From: CAVZZG01 sp963779685
GTDB taxonomy: Bacteria > Actinomycetota > Thermoleophilia > Gaiellales > F1-60-MAGs149
Length of the DNA stretch: 64,000 nucleotides
Direction: 5' to 3'
Assembly: GCA_963779685.1 (NCBI GenBank)
Contig: CAVZZG010000001.1
Location: 1,364,001-1,428,000 of the forward strand
Shown here: positions 34,923 to 41,846 of the stretch, piece after piece
Layout: each line of letters opens with the position of its first letter
Numbering within the stretch: the first letter of the stretch is position 1
The notes under the pieces: model-generated
Database searches by the model: none
The model's input: only the letters and a program-made list of their open reading frames with translations
Told to the model about the DNA's origin: nothing
Made by a program: the position numbers and the translations under genes

Positions 34923-34993
34923 CGCCGGGTTAGGCGTCCGTTACGCCGGCTGCGAGCGGCCATCTCCGGCCGTTTCGGTGGCACGATGCGGGA

Positions 34994-35473
34994 GTGACCT
35001 CCGCCGACGTTGCCTGGATGCTCTACCGCCAGGGCCCTGCCCGGAGCGACGAGGCAGCCGAGCTGGCGTGGGGGATCGTGCTCGACGAGCGCACGCCCGG
35101 CGACGACCTCGCCAAGGCCGGCACGCTGCTGTTCGCGATCGGCCGGTACGACCAGGCCGACCGGGCGCGGTCGGCGGCGATCGAGGCAGGGGCTGCCCCC
35201 GAGCTGATCGCGTACCTCGACACCGCCTGCACGCTGCGCGACGGGGACGGCAGGGCTGCGCGCCGCGTGCTCGGCACCCATCTCTCGTCGGTCTGCGGGC
35301 CGCTGCATCTCGACATGCCATGGCTCGCGGCCGAGATCGGTGCGCCTCGCCTTGCCTGGCGGGCCGCCCGGCGAGCGGGCGAGTCGCGACCGCGATCGGC
35401 CGGATGGGCCATCCGCGCCGCTGCCCACCGCGCGCCGCGTCGGGTCTGCAATCCGGGCAACTGCGCGTTCTGA
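34994..35473 (+). CDS. hypothetical protein, TPR-like helical
   Basis: A 159-residue protein I do not recognise. Its first 100 residues read as paired helices (AWMLYRQGPARSDEAAELAWGI..., AKAGTLLFAIGRYDQADRARS, ELIAYLDTACTLRDGDGRAAR), which resembles a short tetratricopeptide array. The C-terminal 50 residues are Arg/Ala-rich and end CNPGNCAF. A CACGAT hexamer 6 nt before the GTG start fits the leaderless pattern. It lies between an MMPL transporter and etfB without obvious link. Confidence 0.6.
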   Translation: MTSADVAWMLYRQGPARSDEAAELAWGIVLDERTPGDDLAKAGTLLFAIGRYDQADRARSAAIEAGAAPELIAYLDTACTLRDGDGRAARRVLGTHLSSVCGPLHLDMPWLAAEIGAPRLAWRAARRAGESRPRSAGWAIRAAAHRAPRRVCNPGNCAF

Positions 35474-35487
35474 GCCCTCGCCGATCG

Positions 35488-35519
35488 TAGACTTCCGCGG
35501 CACTCGTCCAGGAGGGTCC
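35488..35519 (+). promoter_or_regulatory. -10 element and ribosome site of etfB
   Basis: TAGACT (35488-35493) is followed by a leader of about 25 nt containing AGGAGGG (35510-35516), 8 nt before ATG 35525. This contrasts with the leaderless genes around it. Confidence 0.5.
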
Positions 35520-35524
35520 GCGGC

Positions 35525-36310
35525 ATGAAGATCGCGATCTGTGTCAAGGAAGTGCCCGACCCGACCGCCGAGAAGCGGATCGACCCCGGCACGAACCGTC
35601 TCGTCCGCTCGGGCGAGAACACCCTGAACCCGTACGACCGCCACGCCATCGAGGAGGCGGTCAGGCTCAAGGAGGGTCCGGCGCCCGACGCCGAGATCAC
35701 CATCGTCCTGATGGGCCCGGCGTCGTCGTCCCGCACGGTCGACAAGGCGCTCGCCCAGGGCGGCGACCGGTCGGTGCACCTCGCCGACGTCGCACTGGAA
35801 GGCTCCGACCTCATCGCCACGAGCCGCGCCCTGGCCGAGGTGCTGCGGCGCGACGCCTACGACCTGGTGCTGTTCGGCCAGCAGGCCTCGGACTCCGAGT
35901 GCTACGTGATGGCCGCCGCGGTGGCAGAGCGACTCGGGCGCCCCTGCGTGTCGCAGGTCGCCCATCTCGAGCTCTCGAGCGGTGCCGCGACGGTGAAGCG
36001 GCAGGTCGAGACGGGCTATGACACGATCTCGGTGCCGCTGCCGGCCGTGCTGTCGGTCTCCGATGCGATCAACGAGCCGCGGTACCCGTCGCTGCCGGCC
36101 ATCATGGGCGCCAAGCGCAAGCCCCACGAGGTGCTCTCCGCGGCCGATGTCGGCCTGGACGGCTCCCAGATCGGCGAGACCGGCTCCCGCACGCGCGTCC
36201 ACGACCTCTCGAAGCCGCCGTCGCGCGGCGCGAGCATCAAGATCGAGGACGACGGTTCCGCAGCCGAGCAGATCCTGGCGTTCCTCGTCGAGCAGAAGGT
36301 GGTGGCCTGA
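35525..36310 (+). CDS. etfB: electron transfer flavoprotein beta subunit
   Basis: The 261-residue subunit that binds AMP and docks dehydrogenases. It starts MKIAICVKEVPDP and continues with NPYDRHAIEEAVRLKE, as in FixA/EtfB. 'LVLFGQQASDSECYVMAAAVAERLG' with the conserved G-x-Q-A-x-D motif and VLSVSDAINEPRYPSLPAIM (the family recognition loop) confirm it. Its stop overlaps etfA (TGATG). No ETF-quinone oxidoreductase or acyl-CoA dehydrogenase is adjacent; the nearby demethylation flavoprotein could be a donor (inference). Confidence 0.96.
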   Translation: MKIAICVKEVPDPTAEKRIDPGTNRLVRSGENTLNPYDRHAIEEAVRLKEGPAPDAEITIVLMGPASSSRTVDKALAQGGDRSVHLADVALEGSDLIATSRALAEVLRRDAYDLVLFGQQASDSECYVMAAAVAERLGRPCVSQVAHLELSSGAATVKRQVETGYDTISVPLPAVLSVSDAINEPRYPSLPAIMGAKRKPHEVLSAADVGLDGSQIGETGSRTRVHDLSKPPSRGASIKIEDDGSAAEQILAFLVEQKVVA

Positions 36311-37281
36311 TGGCAGGCGTGCTGGTCTTCGCCGAGCTCCAGAGCGGTGCGTTCGCGAAAGGCTCGCTCGGCCTGCTGGAGGAGGGTGCCCGGCTGGGCG
36401 CCGCCCTCGGACAGCCGGTGCATGCGGTGGTCTGCGGCGATGCCGATGACGCCCTGGCCGGCTCGCTCGGTGCCCACGGCGCGGCGGTCGTGCACGTCGC
36501 GTCCGGCGCCGAGTTCGGCCTCGCGCAGCCCGTGGTGGACGCGATCGCCGAGCTGGCGGGCAGCGAGGGCTCCACGACGCTGCTCTTCGGGGCATCGATC
36601 CTGGCCTCCGATGTCGCCGCCGCGGTCGCGGTCCGGCTCGACGCCGGACTCGTGATCGATGCGGTCGAGCTGCACGCCGAGGATGGCGCGCTCGTCACCC
36701 GGCGAGCCGGCCTCGGTGACTCGGTGCTCGCGCACTGCGGCTTCACGACGCCCGTCGGCGTGGTCGTGACCCGCGCGAACTCGTACGCCGCGACCGAGGA
36801 CGCCACCGGGCCGGCGGCCGAGGTGCGCCGCTTCACGCCGACGTTGCGCGACTACTCGACCCTGGCCCGGATAGCGGGCCACGAGGAGGCTGTCGCCTCC
36901 GGCGTCGACATCGGCGAGGCCGACGTCCTGGTCGGCGGCGGACGCGGTCTCGGCAAGCCGGAGAACTTCAAGCTGTGCGAGGACCTGGCCGCCGCCCTCG
37001 GGGGAGCGGTCGCCGCCACCCGGGCGGTCGTCGACGCGGGCTGGTATCCCTACTCGACCCAGGTCGGGCAGACCGGCAAGACCGTGGCCCCGCGGCTGTA
37101 CATCGCGTGCGGGATCTCCGGGGCGATCCAGCACAAGGTCGGCATGCAGGGCTCCAGCGTGATCGTGGCGATCAACAAGGACGCCAACGCCCCGATCTTC
37201 GACTTCGCCGACTTCGGCGTGGTCGGCGACGTCCACGCCGTGCTGCCGAAGCTGACCGAGCTGGTGCGTGCCCGGGGTTGA
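36310..37281 (+). CDS. etfA: electron transfer flavoprotein alpha subunit
   Basis: A 323-residue FAD-binding partner of EtfB. The C-terminal FAD domain carries VGGGRGLGKPENF, AVVDAGWYPYSTQVGQTGK, reported as its core VDAGWYPYSTQVGQTG, and CGISGAIQHKVGMQ. The latter is the adenine/ribityl site, and the 'INKDANAPIFDFADFGVVGD' loop closes the flavin pocket. The N-terminal domain is the usual Rossmann-like half. The gene end overlaps the gamma-glutamyltransferase start by 14 bp, so the three genes are one transcript. Confidence 0.96.
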   Translation: MAGVLVFAELQSGAFAKGSLGLLEEGARLGAALGQPVHAVVCGDADDALAGSLGAHGAAVVHVASGAEFGLAQPVVDAIAELAGSEGSTTLLFGASILASDVAAAVAVRLDAGLVIDAVELHAEDGALVTRRAGLGDSVLAHCGFTTPVGVVVTRANSYAATEDATGPAAEVRRFTPTLRDYSTLARIAGHEEAVASGVDIGEADVLVGGGRGLGKPENFKLCEDLAAALGGAVAATRAVVDAGWYPYSTQVGQTGKTVAPRLYIACGISGAIQHKVGMQGSSVIVAINKDANAPIFDFADFGVVGDVHAVLPKLTELVRARG

Positions 37282-38764
37282 GATCGTCACCCGCCGTGGC
37301 ATGGCGGCGACCAGCCACCCGCTCGCCACGCGGGCGGCGGTGCGGATGCTCGAGGCGGGTGGCAACGCGTGTGACGCCGCGGTCGCCGCCGCGGCCGTGC
37401 TGTGCGTCTGCGAGCCGATGTCCACCGGCGTGGGTGGCGACTGCTTCGCCATCGTGCATCGCGACGGCACCCTGCACGGGCTCAACTCGTCGGGCCGCGC
37501 GCCGATGTCGGCCGACCCGGAGGCGCTCGCCGAGATGCCCGTCTCCGGTCCCCGGAGCACCACCGTGCCCGGCGCCGTCGCGGGGTGGCAGGCGCTGCTG
37601 GAGCGCCACGGCACGATGTCGCTCGAACGCTGCCTGGCCGACGCCATCGACGCCGCCGAGGGCGGCTTCGCGGTCACGCCGGTGATCGCGCGCGCCTGGG
37701 CGAAGCCGGAGACGCCACTCACGGGCGAGGCGGCCGAGCTGCTGCTGCCCGCGCCGACGGTTGGCGCGGTCGTTCGCATGCCGCTGCTGGCCGCGACCCT
37801 GCGGCGGATCGCGGAGCAGGGGCCGGACGGGTTCTACCGCGGCCCGATCGCGGACGCGATCTGCGCCGTCTCGTGGCTCGAGCCCGCCGACCTCGCCGCC
37901 CACCGGGCCGACTGGGTCGAGCCGCTCGTGGTCGGCCAGGTCGCCGAGCTGCCGCCGAACGGCCAGGGCGCCGCGGCGCTGCAGGCGATCGGCATCGCGG
38001 ACGGGTTCGACCAGGCGTCGCTGCCGGAGGTCGACCGCGTCCACGTCCAGGTGGAGGCCATGAAGCTCGCGTTCGCCGACGCCTACCGCTACATCGCCGA
38101 CGAGCCGCTGCCGGCGGGGTATCTCGACGACGCCTACCTCGCCGACCGGCGGGCGCTCATCGACCTCGGCCGCGCGGCCTCGCCGGCGGCGGGCTCGCTG
38201 CCGCGGGGCGGGACGGTGTACCTGTGCGTCGTCGACGAGCACCGCACGGCCTGCTCGTTCATCCAGAGCCTCTACTACGGCTTCGGCTCGGGCGTGGCCG
38301 CGCCCGGTACCGGGGTGGTGCTGCAGAACCGGGCCTTCTGCTTCACGCTCGAGCCAGGCCATCCGAACCGCCTGGCACCGGGCCGGCGCCCGTTCCACAC
38401 CATCATCCCCGGCATGCTGCTCGACGCCGACGGCGGCCTGCTCGGGCCCTTCGGTGTGATGGGCGGGCACGTCCAGGCGCCGGGTCACCTGCAGGTGTCC
38501 ACGCACATCCTGCGCGGGGGGCTCGACCCCCAGGCCGCGCTCGACGCGCCCCGCTGGCGGCTCGACCGCGATGACGACGGCTGGCTGCTCTGCCTCGAGC
38601 CGGGCCTCTGGCCGATCGCCGACGAGCTCGAGCGCCGTGGGCACCGCCTCTGGCGCGATCCCGACCCGGGCGGGTACGGTGGCGGCCAGGCGATCCTCGT
38701 CCGCGGCGACGCGCTGATCGGAGGCTCCGAGCCCCGCAAGGACGGCCAGGCGGCCGGCTACTGA
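37268..38764 (+). CDS. ggt: gamma-glutamyltransferase family protein
   Basis: A 498-residue Ntn-hydrolase precursor. The nucleophile after autoprocessing should be Thr316 (RGGTVYLCVVDEH), dividing the protein into large and small chains. 'TSHPLATRAAVRMLEAGGNACDAAVA' at the start and PMSTGVGGDCFAIVH are large-chain hallmarks. No signal peptide is present, so it would be cytoplasmic, unlike E. coli Ggt. The Thr is followed by Val-Tyr rather than the usual Thr-His, and the canonical GGTs' lid residues are not evident. Such GGT-like proteins may act as acylases on gamma-glutamyl amines, which would suit the amine-related neighbourhood. Confidence 0.87.
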   Translation: MPGVEIVTRRGMAATSHPLATRAAVRMLEAGGNACDAAVAAAAVLCVCEPMSTGVGGDCFAIVHRDGTLHGLNSSGRAPMSADPEALAEMPVSGPRSTTVPGAVAGWQALLERHGTMSLERCLADAIDAAEGGFAVTPVIARAWAKPETPLTGEAAELLLPAPTVGAVVRMPLLAATLRRIAEQGPDGFYRGPIADAICAVSWLEPADLAAHRADWVEPLVVGQVAELPPNGQGAAALQAIGIADGFDQASLPEVDRVHVQVEAMKLAFADAYRYIADEPLPAGYLDDAYLADRRALIDLGRAASPAAGSLPRGGTVYLCVVDEHRTACSFIQSLYYGFGSGVAAPGTGVVLQNRAFCFTLEPGHPNRLAPGRRPFHTIIPGMLLDADGGLLGPFGVMGGHVQAPGHLQVSTHILRGGLDPQAALDAPRWRLDRDDDGWLLCLEPGLWPIADELERRGHRLWRDPDPGGYGGGQAILVRGDALIGGSEPRKDGQAAGY

Positions 38765-38788
38765 GCGTTCAGAGCTGATTGAGGCTCT

Positions 38789-40132
38789 TCAGCGCCGGTC
38801 GGCGCGGAAGAGGACGTAGCCGTACATGTTCGCGACGTCGACGAGGCCGTCGGCGTTGCGCAGGAACAGCAGGAACTCTCCGGCGCCGCGTCCCTCCTCG
38901 ATCCTGTACCGGTCGGGATCATCGGTGGCAGTGAGCCGGTACGGGATGCCCTCGTGCACCAGGTGGAGGGCGTCGTCGCGCCACTCGACGGTGGCGGTGC
39001 TTCCCTCGGGCGGCGAGTCGTAGCGACCGATCAGGTCGCGCTGGTGCGGCGACGGCGCCGCCGGCGGTCGCTGCGGTGCCGCGGCCGGCCGGGAGCGACC
39101 GTCCTCGAGGACGGTCGCGAGCAGGTCGGCGGCGAGGGCCGGCGCGTCGCCGATGCCGTTCAGCAGGGCGATCGCGGCTGCGCCGTCGGCAGGGCTCATG
39201 ACGAGCGACGTGATGAAGCCGTCGAGGCCGCCGGCGTGCCCGACGAACCAGTCGTCGCCCTTCGCCCTCCAGTACCAGCACAGCCCCTGCAGCTCGTGCA
39301 TGTCGTCCCCGACGATCCAGCGGCGCCACATCTCGTGGCGCGTCCGCCGCGCCAGCAGGTCGTCCCGGTCGGAGAGCTGGAACACCGCCCAGCGGGCGAG
39401 GTCACCGACGCACGACCAGAGGCCGCCGTCCGCCTCGAAGTCGCGGGAGTCGAGCACCCGGGCCGGGCCGAGCGCGTCCGACCAGGCGCGGCCGTCGTAG
39501 CCGACCGCGCAGCGCCCGGCGAGGTCGCCCTCGGGCAGGAAGGTGGTGGACGTCATACCGAGGGGATCGAGCAGGCACGCGCGGGCGTGCTCCATGAATG
39601 GCTGCCCCGACACGCGTTCCACGATCGCACCGAGGAGCTGGAAGCCGATGTTCGAGTACTTCGACGACGTGTCCGGTGGGATCACGACGCGGACGCGCGG
39701 CAGCTGCTCGATGAGCTCGGCGATCGAGCCCCAGCGCTCCACCCGGGGATCGTCGATGGGATGCTCGCCCTGCAGGCCCGACGTGTGGAGGAGGAGCCGG
39801 CGGACCGTGACGTCCTCGATCGGGCCGAACGGGTTGGAGATCGCCGCCGCCTCGGGAACGAATCGCACTAGCGGATCATCCAGCCGCAGGAGCCCGCGGT
39901 CGCGCAGCTGCATCACCGCGGACGCGGTGAACGTCTTCGAGATCGACGCGATCCGGTAGAGGGTCTGCGCGTCCGGCCGGCGGCCGGACGCGCGATCGGC
40001 GAAGCCGTAGCCATGGCTCCAGACGAGTTCGCCGTCGCAGATCACACCCGCCGAACAGCCGGGGAGCCGGTGCTCCGTCACGAACGCGCCGACGCGCTGC
40101 TCGAGGCTGCGCGTTGTCGCAGTGGCGAGCAT
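38789..40132 (-). CDS. class C beta-lactamase-like serine hydrolase
   Basis: A 447-residue enzyme of the beta-lactamase/PBP4*/esterase family. Ser63 and Lys66 form SxxK (ASISKTF), KYSNIGF near residue 158 supplies the Tyr-x-Asn, and HAGG near 318 is the third motif. There is no signal peptide, so it is probably an intracellular esterase or amidase rather than a penicillin resistance factor. A C-terminal lipocalin-like beta domain (about 365-447) is present. ATG 40132 overlaps the soxB stop in a TGATG coupling; sequence upstream of it is soxB. That coupling suggests a role linked to the sarcosine cluster. Confidence 0.85.
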   Translation of the reverse strand: MLATATTRSLEQRVGAFVTEHRLPGCSAGVICDGELVWSHGYGFADRASGRRPDAQTLYRIASISKTFTASAVMQLRDRGLLRLDDPLVRFVPEAAAISNPFGPIEDVTVRRLLLHTSGLQGEHPIDDPRVERWGSIAELIEQLPRVRVVIPPDTSSKYSNIGFQLLGAIVERVSGQPFMEHARACLLDPLGMTSTTFLPEGDLAGRCAVGYDGRAWSDALGPARVLDSRDFEADGGLWSCVGDLARWAVFQLSDRDDLLARRTRHEMWRRWIVGDDMHELQGLCWYWRAKGDDWFVGHAGGLDGFITSLVMSPADGAAAIALLNGIGDAPALAADLLATVLEDGRSRPAAAPQRPPAAPSPHQRDLIGRYDSPPEGSTATVEWRDDALHLVHEGIPYRLTATDDPDRYRIEEGRGAGEFLLFLRNADGLVDVANMYGYVLFRADRR

Positions 40133-41346
40133 CAGTGGGAGACCGAGGCGGCTGCCTTCTCCGGCACGAGCTGCTCGTCGGCGAACCGCGAGAGCCGGAA
40201 GTCCGCGATCAGCTCGGGCACCTTCCTGGTCGCCGCCAGCTCGGCCATCGTCTCTCCGCAGACGGCGGTGGCCTTGAACCCCCACGTTCCCCAGCCGGCA
40301 TCGAGGTAGAAGTTCTCGACGCCGGTCTCACCCATGATGGGCGAGTAGTCGGGAGTCATGTCGCAGTATCCGGTCCACTGGCGCATGATCTTGAGGCGGG
40401 CCAGGAACGGGACGAGGTCGAGGGCGTTGGCGACCGAGTGCTGGACGAAGGTGAACGTGGAACGCAGGTTGTAGGTGGTGTACGGCTCGATCTCCGAGCC
40501 GATCAGGAACTCGCCGCGGTCCGTCTGCGAGACGTAGACGTGGAGGTTCGCCGAGACGAGGATCTTGTGGAGCATCGGCTTGACCGGCTCCGTCACGAAC
40601 GCCTGCAGCGGGTGGTTCGTGATCGGCGTGCGGACGCCCGCCATGTCGCAGATCTGGGTCGTCCAGCCGGCGACGGCCGATATCACGACGCCGGCCGCGA
40701 TCGGCCCCTGGTTCGTCTCGACGCCGGTGCAGCGGCCGTTCGCGTCCCGGGTGATGCCGGTCACCTCGACGCCCTGGTGCAACTCGACGCCCTGCCGGTA
40801 GGCGCCGCTGGCATACCCCCAGCAGACCGCATCGTGCCGGAGCACCGCGCCGGGCGGGTGGTACAGCGCCGCCTGGATCGGGTACGCGACGTTCGGCGAG
40901 AGGTTCAGCTCGGGGCACAGCTCGGCGATCTCGTCGCGGCGGATCAGGCGCGAGTTCACGCCCAGCAGGCGGTTCGTCTCCGCCCGCTCGCGCTGCACGC
41001 GCACCGACGAGTCGGTGTGGGCCAACGTGAAGTGGCCGAGGGTCGACAGCATCATGTTGATGTCGACCTCCTGCGAGAGGCCGCGGTAGAGCTCCATCGA
41101 CCGCTCGTAGAACCGGATGCCCTGCGGCGTGCGGTAGTTGGAGCGGATGATGGTGGTGTTGCGGCCGGTGCCGCCGGCGCCGAGGTAGTTCTTCTCGAGC
41201 ACGGCGACGTTCTTGATGCCGTGGTTCTTCGCCAGGTAGTAGGCGGTCGCGCAGCCGTGGCCGCCGCCGCCGATGATGACGACGTCGTAGGACTTCTTGA
41301 GGTCGGTGCGCTTCCACCACGTGCGACCGCGGAACAGACCACTCAT
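40132..41346 (-). CDS. soxB: heterotetrameric sarcosine oxidase beta subunit
   Basis: A 404-residue FAD-dependent amine oxidoreductase subunit. The dinucleotide fold VVIIGGGGHG is at residues 22-31. 'AVLEKNYLGAGGTGRNTTIIRSNY' is the SoxB signature carrying the flavin contact region, and MTPDYSPIMGET near the C-terminus followed by AGWGTWGFKATAV closes the FAD site. It should oxidise the N-methyl group of sarcosine or dimethylglycine. It overlaps soxG by 4 bp upstream and the serine hydrolase downstream. Confidence 0.93.
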   Translation of the reverse strand: MSGLFRGRTWWKRTDLKKSYDVVIIGGGGHGCATAYYLAKNHGIKNVAVLEKNYLGAGGTGRNTTIIRSNYRTPQGIRFYERSMELYRGLSQEVDINMMLSTLGHFTLAHTDSSVRVQRERAETNRLLGVNSRLIRRDEIAELCPELNLSPNVAYPIQAALYHPPGAVLRHDAVCWGYASGAYRQGVELHQGVEVTGITRDANGRCTGVETNQGPIAAGVVISAVAGWTTQICDMAGVRTPITNHPLQAFVTEPVKPMLHKILVSANLHVYVSQTDRGEFLIGSEIEPYTTYNLRSTFTFVQHSVANALDLVPFLARLKIMRQWTGYCDMTPDYSPIMGETGVENFYLDAGWGTWGFKATAVCGETMAELAATRKVPELIADFRLSRFADEQLVPEKAAASVSH

Positions 41347-41846
41347 GAGGCCACCCCCACCGGATCGTGTTCGGGCGCCGCCGTCACGTGCAGGCCGACG
41401 CCGTGGCCGGCGTGCTCGAGCCGTTCCATCACGTGCCGGGTGGTTTCCATGCCGGTCATGATGTCGATGCGGCCGGGGCGGCGGAACGCCTTGGTGGCGA
41501 CGTCGCACACCCGCCCCATGAAGAACCGGCCCGGCTCGGCCGCGTCGGGCAGGGGCACCATCGACACCCGGCAGAAGACGTCTTCGGCACCGGGGCCGGC
41601 GATGGTGAAGAACGACCAGCCATCGGTGTGGTCGACGACCAGGGCCCGCGCGCCGAGCGGCGCCAGCGCCCCCTCGCAGTGCGCGACCATCGTGGCAGCC
41701 GTGCCGGGTGCGCCGACGAACACGACCTCGTCCGGGGCGATCCGACCTCGCAGGGCGCCGGCCGGTGTCGCAAGTCCGTCGATCGCATCCGCCGGTGCGA
41801 AGCACCGCACCTTGGCGGCATCGTGGACGGCATAGAGGTCAGGCAC
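41343..41846 (-). CDS. soxG: sarcosine oxidase gamma subunit
   Basis: A 167-residue subunit of the heterotetramer, structurally a GcvT-like half domain with no catalytic role known. It starts at GTG 41846 (VPDLYAVHDAAKVRC), overlapping soxA by 8 bp. 'HTDGWSFFTIAGPGAEDVFCRV' is the recognisable SoxG/GcvT-like strand. The position between soxA and soxB differs from the more usual soxBDAG order. The longer upstream frame is soxA read in another frame and is not coding. Confidence 0.8.
   Translation of the reverse strand: MPDLYAVHDAAKVRCFAPADAIDGLATPAGALRGRIAPDEVVFVGAPGTAATMVAHCEGALAPLGARALVVDHTDGWSFFTIAGPGAEDVFCRVSMVPLPDAAEPGRFFMGRVCDVATKAFRRPGRIDIMTGMETTRHVMERLEHAGHGVGLHVTAAPEHDPVGVAS

Noticed and set aside
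38789..40132. Antibiotic-resistance beta-lactamase.
   Set aside because: No signal peptide and coupling to soxB favour a metabolic serine hydrolase of the same fold.
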